In this document: piece by piece, positions 47,590 through 61,269 of the stretch
How positions within the stretch are numbered: the stretch's first letter is position 1
How the letters are laid out: the number at the start of each line of letters is the position of its first letter
Source of the DNA: Durusdinium trenchii
Lineage: Eukaryota; Sar; Dinophyceae; Suessiales; Symbiodiniaceae
Assembly: GCA_963970005.1 (NCBI GenBank)
Contig: CAXAMN010003669.1
Span: 878,453-942,452, forward strand
DNA length: 64,000 nucleotides
Direction: 5' to 3'
Made by a program: the position numbers and the translations under genes
Notes under the pieces: model-generated
The model's database searches: none
Seen by the model: the letters and a program-made list of their open reading frames with translations, nothing else
Told to the model about the DNA's origin: nothing

Positions 47590-49617
47590 CTGGCCGAAAC
47601 ATGCCGAAACTGCTTCACCCATCCAGCGGGCACCCGGAGGCTGCGCAGGCCTCCTGGGAGATGAGGTCCAGCTTTTCTAGAACCATGAAGTGCACCAAAG
47701 CGCTGAGGGAATGCAGGTCCTCGGCCCGACCGTCAGCGGCGTGGTGTCCGGTTGATGGTCATCGGGACGCCATAGTGGAAGCCATGCGGTCCGGTTGGCG
47801 AGCCATGGTGAGCCCCAAAATCATAAGCCCTGAGCTAAGGCCATCCAAACACCTTCGGAGAAGGACAAACGTGTTGACAAAGCAGGGTCAGTCTCGCAGG
47901 AAATGCAGCCCGACTGTGATGAACAAGCACCTCAAGTCGTGTCCTTCAGAACTTGCTCACTCTGAACTTCATCCGAGTCCGTCGAACAAGAATCTCCCGA
48001 GCCCAAGCAAATTGCTCCCAAGCACATGGCGAACAACCACTTCGGACCCCTGTCCAATTCATTGAGAGCGGACTCTTAATTAATAAGTGGTACCTCGGAG
48101 ATGTTCATTTGATTCAAGCAGTGATACCTTGATTCAAGCACCACACCCGCACGGACATCACGTTTTCGCCTCCACCTCAATCCGTCCATCCGTCCCCTCC
48201 GAGCGGCCGAGTCGAAGGTACATGGCTGTGCATCGGTGAGTCCCTTCATCAAGGGCCCGTCGCGTTCGAACTCATAGGAGTGCCATTGCAGGCCTCGAAC
48301 GGACCAACGAGCCCTGGACCAGGCCCTGGAGCCCCGACCGGCAGGGTCACCTGGAGGCTTTGTGTAAAGCTCTTGGGCCCAAAGAAGATATAGATAAACT
48401 TGTTTCAAACAGGGTAAGAAATGGGAATCTTGAGAACTGATGCTGGTGATGCTGATGATGACGTGACACACAGGAACAAGCTTAAGCAGCAATTTAAGGC
48501 AAACCAGAACCCTTATCAAAGAGTAAAGCCTGAACCTCCCTGGCGCTTGGAAAGTAACCCGTCGAAACCATCCACTTTTGTGGAATGTTCATGGTCATGG
48601 TCCCCTCAAAAAGTTGCCTGCACTGTACCCCAACCTGACCTCCTCAACTGCCAAGCTGCAAAATTTGAAGTCAACCTTGCTGACACCTGCAGATCTCTTT
48701 TTGCCAGGAGAGGAAGGGAAGGGCCACTCTTCTCATGTCTCGACCGTCTCGCCAACCCAGGCCTCTCTCGGCTATAGCCATCTATAGGCTAGAATCGCTC
48801 GAATCGTGGGGCGAAATCGCATCGTTTACAGACGTCGCGAAGAAGTCGCAGCATGTCATCACCCACACGAGTAGGCGGTGACTCGTGTCCCTCATGTCGA
48901 TCCTCATAGCGTGACGAAGCCCATCTAGTCTGCCCGGGGTGATCCGCAAGGGCCTTCATCGGTCAAGGGCATTAGCCGCGAAACAAAGACCAAATGAATA
49001 GAAACATTAAACGAAACACATCTGTTGATGCGGGAGAACGAACACTAGAATTACCATATTTAGGCCAACAAGCACATACAGGTTCTTTGATGTTCTTTGT
49101 GCCTCCCTGATCTACAACATCACAAAGAATAGCAGGCGTTCTGCGCCGCGTGCGTCGCACTTCTGTGCACCTTGTCGCTGCATCTCCGCTTTCACGGCCG
49201 GCCCGTTGATCTTCCATCGGAGGCCCTGGGAGATCTCAGGGGTGATCACACGGGCCTCTGCAGGGAGCCTCAGAGTGTGGCCAGCAATTAGGCAGCTGCA
49301 GGCTGCAGCTCCTCCAAACAGGATGGCTAATGCTGTGAGGGAGGTCAGCAATCCCCTGAACATATATACCTATAAGATCCTAGGACTCTGATCCTAGGGG
49401 GTCCTCATTTTCCACGAGAAGCTGCCAAAAATTACGAAGCCATGGCTTTTTGTGACTTTCGGATGGATTTGATGTCAAAAATCAGCAAAGCCATGAACAC
49501 CAAAAGTGCCAAAGATCTGCCAAAGCCATGTCTCGTTCTCCTTGCATCTGAGGCGCTTCGGATCTGTGCCTCAAAGAACAAGACGCGCAGAACCGACGGG
49601 CAGAACGGCTCCGGCAT
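47590..49617 (-). CDS. Probable multi-exon gene with hydrophobic segments, unknown
   Basis: Minus-strand open stretches that look coding: about 49440-49617 (RSLALLVFMALLIFDIKSIR, a likely membrane segment), 49150-49363 (MFRGLLTSLTALAILFGGAA, signal-anchor-like, then CSCLIAGHTLRLPAEARVIT), 48076-48380 (WHSYEFERDGPLMKGLTDAQ) and 47610-47760 (EDLHSLSALVHFMVLEKLDL). They may be one membrane or secreted protein, or two genes. I could not fix enough splice sites to join them. No family recognised. Confidence 0.35.
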
Positions 49618-49977
49618 AGCCCGGTCAGGAGGGCATGGAGCACAGGGGGCGGGTCAAGGGATTTGGACGAAGCGATGGGGCCGATAGGGCTAAGTGGCAA
49701 GCTGCACGCAAAACAGAGGCAACAAACATACACGCTCATGTCGAGTCATGTCAGACCGCCAGTCCTTGAACATGGGCATGTTGTAAGTGTCCCCTTGTCA
49801 GTCACAGCCAAGCTGCTGTGGGCTTGGCGGATACTGTTGGGCTCCCAGTACGCTTTGCCTTGGGAACAAGCAGGTGATAGGAAGGCTCAGGGCACCCCTA
49901 CTGGTACTTTTGAGGGTGTCAACACAACGGGTATATACTATATAACCTGGATTGGTTCTAGCAATGATCTGCTGTGT

Positions 49978-50205
49978 AGTGGTAGTAGCAGCAGTAGTAG
50001 TAATAGTAGTAGTCGTCGTCGTAGTAGTAGTAGTCGTGGTGGTGGTGGTAGTAGTAGTGGTAGTAGTAGCGGTAGTGGTAGTGGTAGTAGTCGCAGTAGA
50101 TATTAGTATTACTAAATTACTAATGTTATTAGTAGTAGTAGTCGTCGTAGTCCTAGTAGTCGTCGTCGAAGAAGAAGAAGCAGCAGTGGTAGTAGTAGGT
50201 TCAAT
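49978..50205. repeat. (TAG)n trinucleotide array
   Basis: About 230 bp of TAG/TGG/TCG trinucleotides with a short AT-rich break near 50100-50130. The purine-rich strand is plus, opposite to the array at 17 kb. Confidence 0.95.
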
Positions 50206-50219
50206 CTACTGTAAGTGTC

Positions 50220-52250
50220 CGTGATAGCCAGTTCTGCGTGTCGACTGTTGATGAATCAAACAAATCACAAGGAATCATAAGAAACTGGACACAAAAAAAC
50301 AACACATGCTGGTCTGGTAGAAGGGATTTTATGAATCAATTGTCTCCAATATGTTTGCGTGTAGGGAACAAATCCACTCCCATCTCCGACCACTGCCGAG
50401 AAGGGCGATCCGAGTCGTAGACTGACCGGACCAAACGGGGTACGGAGGTCCGATTCCGGGGAGTCATATTGAACGCCCAGATGCTGCAAACACCCTTGTC
50501 GCCGGTCCAACCCCTTGATTCTCATATCAGCCCCCTGAAAATCCGAGCAGTGGCTGCATTGGAGAACATGATGCTGCAGTGCTGCAACACTACACCAAAA
50601 AGAACAAACTACAAGTTTTGTTGATGAGCAATTGTGCTTTCTCACAACGTTATGACCTCAATGCTACCGGATCCAAGGCTGTGAAAACCGGACTTCGATT
50701 TGCATCTAAGACGCACAAAATGCGCTTCGTCTGGAAGGTATGATGCAAATGCTGCGCAATCAGCCCTCGGGCGTGGTCGAAGGTTGCAGCATGAAGAAAC
50801 AATAAAAGCAACTGATGATGTGGCACCCTGATTCCTAAAACATCATTGGAATGGCCTACAAGTGCAGTCTTAGGGTAGGCCATCCTATCACTTCACCGTG
50901 CCTGGTTTTGTGAGAAAGGAGCTCACACATAAAGGATGTGATTTTAGTGCACATCGGGTTGACAAACCATGAGATCTGACAGCAAGCAAAGCTTCATTTG
51001 TCCCAAGTCTACAGTCAATAGAAAGTCAATAGATGCTGCCAACCGAAGTTTGTCTGTTCTGAAACCAGCTAACAAAGGGGCACATGGCCAGAAGGCCCTT
51101 GCTGTGTTTCAAGGTGGTGGTGTTGGGAGAAGGACTTCCAGTATTATTTGTTTGACTTTCATGACTTCTCCCCTGGTGCTGGTGCAACCCTGCGCAAGTC
51201 GGAACTTGACCCAGCCTAGAGCGACCCGCCGATACTCCTGCAAGTCGTTCAGCAATTCCCGGAACTGACTCCTTGCCAAGGATCCGTCGTCTCCCAAGGA
51301 GTGAGGATCCGTCCAGGTTTTCTTTGGAGCGCACAAGGGAGACAAGGGTGGAAGCGTGCTGTATTGAGAGACCGAACGTTCCCTTGATCCACCGATGAGC
51401 TCTAGTGACTCGAGTGTGCTGTATTGGACACATGGAAATGGAAATCTAATTACTTGGAAATCATGAGGAGGAGAGAATTGAATTCGCTTGAGGAAGCAGC
51501 TGGTACAGTGTTTTGTACCACCCTTACCTTGCTTCTTATATAACTATCTATAGGATGAATATGTTTTCCCGAGAATTTAATTTGTTTCAGGTTTTTTTCA
51601 TGTTTTTCCCCTACTGTTTTCGCTTTTGCTTCTGCTGGGAGTGCTTTACAAGCACTGGGAGCAGCAGAAGGGCAGGGGACGAAGCACCAAAACCAGCGTG
51701 ACAGTCACAAAGGGAGGGAACAGAAGAGGTATCCCACTTACTAGGGACTTCTTTGCGGTTGTCTTTAGGCTTCACTGGTTTCGGGTTTCTTTGGGCTCGG
51801 TTTCTTGTCTTTAGGGTTTCTTTAGGCGTTCTTCCGGAAAAGGCATCCCACTTAACGAAGGAGAAGTAGGAGTGAGGAAAGAGGAGAGAGGAACTATAAT
51901 AGGGACTTCTTTTGCGGTTGGCTTTGGGTTTCAGTGGTTTCGGGTTTCTTTGGGCTAAGCAAAGTAGAAATCCACCTTTGTGGCAGCCTCAACGCAAAGA
52001 AAATAGAAGTTGTGGTAACTGTGGTCGGTAAGACTCGTAGCGGGGTGGTCCGAGTGATAGAGGTATTGGAAATAGTAGGGGTGGTGGACGGTAGTGGGAA
52101 CTATTTAAAAAAAGCGGGGGGGGGGTGCGGGGGAGGGCGCAGCGCCTCCCCCGCAATGCAAATCAAATATAGACAGCTCTGGGCTGCTTCGTTTCTTGAT
52201 TGGTGTAATTAGGTGTCAAAGTAAAGGTCTTATCATCCAACTTTGTGGCA
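50220..52250. other. No confident gene
   Basis: Scattered open frames without domains. Includes a G-rich/inverted GCGGGGG...GCCTCCCCCGC patch near 52110-52160, partly self-complementary. Confidence 0.4.
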
Positions 52251-52253
52251 GTT

Positions 52254-52480
52254 TCAATGCAAAGAAGATCGCCAGCAGAAGCAAAAAGCAAAAGCAGAAT
52301 CACAAGCAAAAAAGCAGAAGCAAAAGCAAAGGCAGAAGCCAAAAGCGAAAGCAAAGCAGAAGGAAAAGCAAAAAGCAAATGCAGAAGCAAAAGCAAAAAC
52401 AAAAGCAGAAGCAAAAAGCAAAAGCAAAAGCAAAATCAGAAGCAAAAAGCAACAAGCAAAAGCAAAAGCAGTAGGGGAAA
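52254..52480. repeat. Purine-rich AAGCAA-type repeat
   Basis: About 225 bp of imperfect AGAAGCAAA/AAGCAA units with only A, G and C on the plus strand. All three frames stay open and code Lys/Gln, Ser/Lys or Ala/Lys runs, which are artefacts. Confidence 0.9.
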
Positions 52481-53641
52481 AATGCGAAAAACAATCCCGG
52501 AAAGAACACCCACAAAATATCCAGAGAAATATCAGTTCCCTATATATATACACATGATTATACATGTATTGCACTATTGCATCCTATATATTTATGTTAT
52601 CGAGACATCGGTAGGCAAGGGCCAGCAACGGCCGGAGGCCTTCATGCGGTAAGATTTTGATGGATTGCACCAGTACATGGATATAAATAAAAACGACAAT
52701 GTTGAAACCCATTTTCACGTCGCTCAATGTCACCGTTATCTTGTGGATAGGGCGATGTCTGCAAGACATTTCAGCTTGACTGCCATAGCTGATCTTCATG
52801 GTCAAGCACGGAGGCAAACATGGGCTCAGTTATCTATGGTCGTTGGAGTCCTTGGAGTCTATGGATGCTTGAGGTGGCTTACACTTCCTGAAACAATCAT
52901 GGAAGCGGATCATAGACCCCTTTGAAGACAAGTCCTCCTCTAAAGGGGGGGCTGCTCTATCTGCTTCCATGCTTGTCTATCATTGTCTGAGGGAGGGTAA
53001 CTCCATCCGTCGCTGGCGCACAACGACCTCTCCAAGCGTCGTATCCACCAAGGGCTGCGACTTGTCAGTCCACTCGCCCTTTGCTAAGGCTTGAGGCAAC
53101 CTGAGCTTGGGGCCCTTGTGCGCTGTCATACGACAAAGATAACGACATGTTCACCACATGTTCACGATATGTCATTTTTGGAATCTATATTGATGAATCT
53201 ATATTACTGAATTCTATGTTTCACGACATCATCTATATTACTGAAAACCAATGCCGGATGCCAGGTCCCACTTGATGTGGCTTTCAGCGCGCAAGGGAGA
53301 AAAACAAAAGCGCGTAAGCCCATGACCAAAATATATGCAACATATTGCAAACCTATATATACAATAGTAGTGGTTTCAGAATGTTTCAGAGTCTTCTTGG
53401 ATGGCACAGTCCCCGACATTTCGGCGAACCCTGTGCCATGCTTCACTTCTGATGGCCCGGACCAGGGCGACCTGGACGTGGGGTTTCCATGACGAAAGGC
53501 ACCTGGGGATGACCTGTACGGGGCCATCCACTTCCGTTGAAGTAGGGGAGTGCTTGTCATCGAAGGACCTAAATCCTGGACCGCAGATGTTCGCCCCCCC
53601 ATTGCGCTTGGTGTCTGAATTGGACTTCTGCGACTGCCCAC

Positions 53642-56600
53642 CAAGCAGCTTATGCGAGATGATCCCATTCAGCATCAAGTAGTACAGGCTGGGAGGCAGC
53701 CTCAGAAATGGCGTGGAGAAGAGTGTGGAGGCCTCGCCGAAGGCACATGTGACAAATTTCTTTGCTCCAACTCACAGCTTGATAAGAACGAACACATGTT
53801 TCGCCAGACAATGATAGAAAATGGGTCAGAGAACACGATGCTCCACCCTGCTCCAAAAAGACTGTGGCATTCATGTCCAGTATACCATCAACCAGCGAGT
53901 CCACACAAAATGCCAAAGGGGACCAGAAATGCGAGTAACCCTTGGTCCACCATGCGAGATGATTTAGCTGTAAGGGGACCAGAAATGCATGGAATGGTCA
54001 TGAAATTGCTGTCATCCATGCAATAGTGACTAGTTAGTGATCAATAGTGTACAGTACTGTGTTGCTGCAGTGTCGCCAGTCTCTCCAAACAGCGGCACTT
54101 AAGCATTGTTGATTCAAAACCTGTCAAAAGTTGTTATAATTGAGTCTTCTGTCGCACAGTGTGTTTTGTCTTTTAGGTTTCCATGGTTATGAACAATAAA
54201 TGACATTCATGGTTCGGTGAGGGTACAGTCAGACTGGCCCCATTCACGCCACACAGCTATGATTCACTGGTACCGGGGGTGGGGGGCACTTCCAAGACCG
54301 AGCGGCTTGTTGCCCATAATGGCCGAAAAGTCCTGGAGATGGGGCGCTCGTCGGATGCGCAACAAATGCGAAGGTGCGAGCAAATTCTGGCATGTTGCAC
54401 TGAACAACTGCCATTCAGCGATGTTGCCCTCTGACACACATGAATGTGGGGGCTGGCCAGCCGTCCAAGGGTGTATGCACATCTATTGGAACTGGCGGGA
54501 ATCCATCGCTATGAATCTCACGAATGCCTGAGACCATTCATATGCTAGACCGCTCCGACTGCTCCCGGAGGTGGGGGGCCCCATCTCCGTCACTACAAAA
54601 TGCATGGATGTCAAGGAGTGAGACCTTACAAAATGATTGAGGGTGATATGATATAATCAAAAACTTGTGAGTTAGTTATAAATATTCCTATGAAATCACT
54701 ATTGAATGAACCTAAACAGGAGATAGTAGGGGTTGTAGCCTGCTAAGCTGTAGGGGCACGATGGGTGGAGCCCGAGTGACAAACAAGCAACGTGACGTCA
54801 GGTCCCGTGATTCTATATGGCCTGACGTGGCGGCCGATTCTTCTTTTGCATCTTTATATACATGGTCTTGATGCAAGTTCCTTCCAAAGCTGCAAAAAAA
54901 GCAAACAATGAAACAGCACACGTTTTTTTTTTTTTTTAAAGTCTAAAAACGGATCTGAAATGACCGGCTTCGGTTTCTTCAAAGGCAAAGGATTACAACA
55001 TGACCGGCTTTCAACAATTCAAGGCGTCGAGGTTGACACATGACCTTTTGCCACCACGAAGTCCTTACACAGTTAGGGGCCTCAACGTGAATTACCCTTT
55101 GGATAGTATACAAACTGATTGGCCTAAGGACAATAGGAGTACATATGTTTAAAAGGCTAATAATTAAGTTATAATTGCATTTTTAATATGATAACTTATA
55201 TACTATTATATGATATTATATGGGCCTTGAGGTCATCCATTCTGTAAAGGAATGTTGACGTCGATGCAATGGCATATGCAAGTCGAAAAAGAAAAGGCTA
55301 TGAATGGCTATGGCTAGGGACATGGTCTCACAAACGAGAAGCCATAGTAGCACCACAATCATTTGTTCCCTTTCACAAGTGCTTGACATGGAAGCCTCAT
55401 CTCCCATCAGAGTGACTCACGTATATGTATATATACTAGATATATATATATATATATCTTAACATGTTTTAACCTCTTTCCCGGCAAAAGACCGAGTCAG
55501 GTGAACCATTTTGGTCCATTTTTGGTCTGGGATTCTGGTGGAGGTTCCCCACCCAATTCCCCCCGGTCGGCCCAGCTGATCTGCTCGTGTCCGTCCCCTT
55601 CCCCGCTCGGTCCGAGGGCACTTGCGGCGGCGCGCCGGTGGGGTTGGACTTGGCGCCCAGCGGGCGGACGGCCACGTCGCCCAGGTGGTAGACCGGGGAG
55701 TTCTGCACCAAGACCTGCGAAGAGATGGACCGATGCGAGCGGATCGATGCGGCATGCAGGGGTTTTGATACACGAAGGAAGCGGCCCGTGTGGTTCGTGT
55801 GTGCGTGGTTTTCTCTGCTGAAGTTGGATATGGGAAGATAGCTGAACTATCTGAATTGGATTCAATGTTTGCTCTGCCTGTGGCATGGATGTCTTTGTGT
55901 GTGTTACACTCCTTGGGGGTACAAAATGACAAAAAATATAAAAGTTGGCTAAGCTTGGTTGGGAAAAAAGGCCTTATAAGAACAAGCTCGTGTTTGGTCA
56001 ACAAACAGTTAAGGTATAAAAAGGTCATATAGTCATACGTCACAGTGGTTTGGCCATGTTTGGCCTTGTGGCCAAATCCACATACAGTCCGAGGTTGACT
56101 TGTGGGAAAAGGCCCAAAACAGGCCATACCGGGCTACACAAACCAACTATACCGGGCTACCCCGCCCCAACGACTGCCCCCGGACTGGTTGCCACCCCGG
56201 CCGCCACCCCACACGGGCTGATTCTCGCTGCAGTTCACAAACCATCCGGTGGCCGCCGGGCTGGCGCGTTTACATGGGTTGGCGTGCGAATCTGAGGGGA
56301 AATCATGGGAAAACAACTGGTCCACCTGGAAGGCTCCTGGCCTTGCAAATGCAATAGCCGTCCACATGGTCATTCTTCATGTCCTCCGTGGGGAAGGTTT
56401 GCATCCAGTTGATCAAGGGAGCTTGCTTGATGATGTAGACCTCAGATATGGGGACCAAAGCCAATCCAGGGAGTAAATCATTCACTCAAGTTGGGTGGCC
56501 TATAACATCTTTACCTCCGACTGTGAAAAACCATTCACCACAAACATGCGAGTCTAGACACATGATGATACCTGTAACATCATGTAACATGTACAACTCA

Positions 56601-59600
56601 TATTGTGACACAAAACGTCAGCCCTCTTGGAATTGAACGACGATCGGGTGTGTTGGGATAACGGCTCCGGCTGGAAAACCAACCGCTCTAGGATGCTTTT
56701 TTGGGAACTTCCATCTCCCAAAGGAATGACATGGAAAACATTGGAAAACAACTTCAAAGAACGAAGAATTTACCCACACATGAAGGGCCAAACAATGCCC
56801 ACAACATCCTGAATCACCCAAAACATCCAGGAACACAAACAAATAGCTGCTGCTGAAGAACAGTGCGGGAACTTATATACTGATGTCATAGAGCAATCTC
56901 ATCTTTCGATTCAAAACGCTGATTTGTTTCCATGGGTGTTCGTTATTCTCAAAGCTTTCATGAGTGGGATCCCCATTGTATCTCCCAGTAAGCTTCACTT
57001 TTCAGTGGATGGATGAGAGATGATGAGAGAAGCCTCTTGCAACTGAAACGTGAACCAGCCATAGCATAAACTAAAATCCCTGCACAAGGCACCACATTTC
57101 AGTTGACCTTGAAGCAGAAACCACAAACCATTCAATACACCATGCCGAAACTATATGGTGGGGCGCTCGGTGTTTTGCATCCAAATAACTGCGGCATCAA
57201 AGTTGAAGCGAGCCTGCTGTTGAGGTTGGAAATGGCTCAGGTTCAAGTATGGATAGGTCAAGCAGTACCTGGGCGACTGAAACACACGCAAAGTAGCAGT
57301 ACCTGTTCTCCCCAGAACCTTTGGAGCTATTTCACACTCAAATGGAAGCACACACATTCAATTGCTTTTCTGTGCCAAACCGAGTCTGATAGTGTGATGA
57401 GTGGTGATCATTCGTTTAACTGTCGTACTGGTCCACGTCACACACGTCACACGCGTCACATGGTCCCCTTTCTGACCCGGACTGTCAACCTGTTGTTGCT
57501 TCAAACCAGACTCGTGTTTTCATTGCCATCTAACATCCGCAACAATCACCATCTATATCATCTATCCACTCAACAAGCAGAACCCAAAAACCTCCCGAGC
57601 TGCTTTTTGCACTCCTTCGAACGGCACAGAACCCAAAAGGAATTCTTGCAGTTCCATGTTGCTCAGTACCAGCCAGCATGCAGGCATCCACAAACTCGTC
57701 CCAAGTCCTCGAAAAAACTCAAAGCAGCGGATTGGATTCGAAACAGGTTGACGAAACAGGTATCTGTTTTTGGGACTATCATGAAGTCTATCAATGTCTA
57801 TCATCTACTACCACGCCAGTTCAGTTTTTGGGACTTCATGAAGTCTACCAGTTTTCGGTTGAAGGATCATGACCGGACATCGGAAGGAGCAACCTGGCAT
57901 TTGTTTGGATGTATACCGTGCCTGCGGTTTAGTTTTTGCAGTTGTTCATACCACCACCCAGGTGTTTGCCTTCAGGTACGAGTGCCATGAAACACATTGT
58001 GCCAACAAAGCATTGAATCGCGTTTGAAAAGACCATCTGCTGTGGGAGCACTGCAGAAGGCGCTCCGTTCTGTTGCTTCTTTGAGATCTTTGAGTGAAGA
58101 ACCGTGATCGGAGGGGCACACCAAACTCTCCGAAACAAAGTTCTCAGAGCGACGCTGGGAGTGGCAACGAGCCTCCTTCCACAGCAAGCTAGCTGCTCAT
58201 GCGAGGTTTGCTGCTCACCTTTACTACACCACGCACCTTAAATATAGAATCCAAATATTGCAATTAAAGCAATATAGGCAGTGCGGCCGTGAGTAATTAT
58301 GTTTAACTTACCCAGCACCAACCTGGACAAGTAGCAGGCCTCAGGCTCTCATCCCCTGATCCTTCCAAGTCAACACTGAGTGCAACCCCAAGCTACCCTG
58401 AGCAACACTTGAACCGATCATTCCATATCGTTCCTTCATGACCGGCTCTCGGACGTCACCGTGGATCCGGCACCCCTCGAAGCCTCCCTGCGTCCGGGAG
58501 GCAGTTGCCACTTCTGCAGCACGCTATCCAAATCCACCCAATCGAACCTGATCGGCTCACCGGCTCCCGGCTTTCCGGCGGTCGCCCAAAAGAAACAACC
58601 GGCTCATACCGGCTCCGCTCGCTGAGCAAACAAAAGCAACATGTGGGTTTCAGGGTTGTTCATGTGTGCTCATCGCACGAGCCGAAACAGTGAGTTGCCC
58701 GTTGGGCGCAAACATAGGCTTGTAAGTACTCTAGTCTACTCTACGTAGTAGTCGTCGTAGTAGTGGTAGTAGTTGTAGCAGTCGGAGTAGGAGTAGGAGT
58801 AGTAGTAGTAGTAGTAGTAGGAGTAGTAGTAGTGCACAGTGATCACATGGCACAAGCCTTAAGTTGAGTAACTTTTCTTGAAGCTGAAATTGAAATTAAT
58901 GGCCTGCAAATGTCTGGACACGGACCTGTTTCATCACCACCACTGAAGCTCCACATCTCTCACGTCGCTGTCGGACCACATATGTAGTTATACCGTATAG
59001 TGCGCCTCCCTGGAGACATAGTCTGTAAATACTCTTTGTTTAAAGGCAAACCGAAAACAAAACTGTCAAAACTGTGGGTGGAAAATCGATAGGATGGGTG
59101 TCCTCAACGATCTTGAGATGGACCCAGCAGGAACAGTTAGAGCTAACACTGAAAACCAAAAACACAGTCTCAGCGACTGGCTGACTGGATTTTTCACTGT
59201 TCTTCCCACTCCAAGAAGAAAATGACATGGATTGGCGGTCTTGGAAGTGTAGCGCGCAGCAACGCACATGGAATCTGAAGGCAATTGTCCAAGAGCTTTT
59301 CAGTTTTTGCATTTCCACACGGGGTCTAACAATTTCCGCGTCTGTTGCCAAGGCACGTCTGTTGCCCGAAGTTCAAGTGAATGACGCAACTCTTGACGCC
59401 TCGGGTGAAAAAGCCGGGTTACGCCCAGGAGCAGCAAACTCGGTTAGTCTGTCTCCTGTAGGGTGATGGAACATCAAAAATATGAAAAACATGAGCTAGG
59501 AACTTGTAAGGGCCTTCTATTGATAGCCCCCCCCCCCTTCTGAGGGGCCCCTTCTTGGTCCTGGAGTGAGAACTTGTCGTCATTATCACACTGTGAAGTT

Positions 59601-60631
59601 GATCCGGTTCTAGAATGTTCTAGATATATATTCCTCTGCCTTCGTTCACGTGTTGGAATATATTTCAGCCAACGAATCGGCGGATGAAATTTGCCAGCAC
59701 TGACAACACCAACTGTGGGATAGTGCATTATGCACATGAAAAAAATCTCGAATCTTTATACACTTGCCTTTACATGTCTTAAGGGCTCCCAACCGGAGAA
59801 GAAAAATAACTCAAACAGACCGTCATCGACCGTTTGCTGATGTCGCCGTCTCAACGGCAACCGGTTTTACTCCACTGAACCTGAACAGAATCAACGACCG
59901 ACTGACTCGGTCAACCCGACGGACGGGCTGAAACGGGCTCGACGCGATACACATGGGACCACTCGACCCCGAAAATCGGCCGAGGCGACTGAGTCGCCTT
60001 CTCGAAGCATGTCTCAGGTACGACTGGGCCCTCGAAGCCTATAGTCTCCAATCACCTTTGAGAAGGTACTTGGATCCCTAGGGTAATATTAGTATATATA
60101 TATGCTTATATCATGTACACATTCTAGATAACAAGAACCCTTGAACAAACACGCTGGGCACACTTAGTCCTGTTAATTGTAAGCGGCTGAAGTTGAACGA
60201 GTGAATGTTCTGATCCATGCTAAGACCCACCTCTGCGGTCTTTGCTTAAGGCATACTTCGAACGTTTAAGTCGAACATTCTGCGCAAACCCAGACTTGAC
60301 CACCCATATCTCCAAGCCCAAACCCCGCTGGACCCTCCGCCAAGGCACCATACAACAGCAGCCTTGGTGGCACGGGCTGAAGGCCAAATCGGGAACATGG
60401 ACCCCACGTGTTCGGGGCGGGGCATCTCTGCTTGAAGCAAGGTGACCCATGGATGGGCCATGAACAGCCTCGAGAGGAGGCAAGCTCTGCTGACCCCGCC
60501 CAGCTCTCTTTTTTGGGCCCAGCAGCCCAGGAGGCCCGAAGATCGTCTGCACGACATTCTGCTCCGCAAAGTGGGCCAGCTGCGCCCCAGCGAAGTAGGG
60601 CGCCTGGAGACACTCGTAGCCCCGGTGTCTC
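53642..60631 (-). CDS. XPG/Mkt1-like PIN-fold protein, partial gene model
   Basis: Exons with fitting phase: 57663-57707 (TWDEFVDACMLAGTE), joined by a GC donor to 57190-57268 (YCLTYPYLNLSHFQPQQQAR then FNFDAA), 56342-56440 (VYIIKQAPLINWMQTFPTED) and 55714 down to about 55600 (VLVQNSPVYHLGDVAVRPLG). FVDACMLAGTE matches the XPG/FEN I-region pattern, and the following exons resemble the downstream region of Mkt1-like proteins. A probable upstream exon is about 60495-60631 (YECLQAPYFAGAQLAHFAEQ, like the XPG-I APY..AQLA segment); a probable downstream one is about 53642-53770 (FVTCAFGEASTLFSTPFLRL). Mkt1 proteins in yeast and trypanosomes act in mRNA regulation and often lack nuclease activity. 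Exons between these are not resolved, and the start is not located. Confidence 0.6.
54921..54938. repeat. Poly-T tract
   Basis: Run of about 17 T on the plus strand (poly-A on minus). Could be a retroposed tail, but no adjacent element was recognised. Confidence 0.6.
58740..58835. repeat. Short (TAG)n array
   Basis: About 95 bp of TAG/GAG/TCG trinucleotides, third such array in the window. Confidence 0.9.
60051..60083. repeat. Single-arm copy of the 19.1-kb palindromic element
   Basis: CACCTTTGAGAAGGTACTTGGATCCCTAGGG matches one arm of 19111-19200 with few differences (shown here in two parts: CACCTTTGAGAAGG and TACTTGGATCCCTAGGG). Confidence 0.7.
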
Positions 60632-61269
60632 CTGGGCGCCGTGACGCCATCAGGTGACGTCCTTTTGCAACGCTGCTGGGGATCAAAGCTGGCGAGTGCA
60701 GTGTGTTCCAGGTGCAGCATCAACTGTCATCTTGAAGTGTGTTCCAGTTCAACATAGCTCAGAGATCCATCCGCTCTCGATAATACATGTCCCTCCGGAT
60801 TCGTTCAAACGTACCAGCACAAAAATGGCTTGTCATGGCTTGCCAATAAACTTAACACGTCAGCACCAGTAACCAGTATATGATACATTCTCTGGTACAG
60901 TGTGTCGAAAAGGAACTCTTCAAATCCCATCAAATCTCACTCTATTTCTCGGCAACTGGGAGACATGATCATCGGGATGGTTCGTCCTTACCTATGCTGC
61001 CTGCGAGGCTGGTCCAAGTTCATTGTAAGTACTTGACCCTGGGAGTGCTACTTGCCCTGGCTGAACAGTGGCAACAATTGTGTGTGTGTGTGCATGGTGT
61101 CACATCCTGTTTGGGACTCAGCAGGGGGACCTGGCGTGCAATCAGGGACCATGTTCAACGAAGCTACCTGATTATATGGGAAGTGAGAGCTGATCACTCT
61201 CGCGTACCTGCTATTTCCCAGTCGTGATGTCCAGCTACCCTGTGATTCTAAGTAGAGCTTACCGCTGTC

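Noticed and set aside
47526-48065. 179-codon plus-strand ORF
   Set aside because: No domain; the opposite strand shows more protein-like exons in the same place.
49952-50224. Val-rich 90-codon plus-strand frame
   Set aside because: Product of the TAG array, not a gene.
52196-52652. Lys/Gln-, Ser/Lys- and Ala/Lys-rich plus-strand frames
   Set aside because: All three frames of the AAGCAA repeat are open; there is no coding signature outside the repeat.
57103-57990. 295-codon plus-strand ORF
   Set aside because: It lies antisense to well-fitting exons of the XPG/Mkt1-like gene, has no domain, and its residue mix is like antisense translation.
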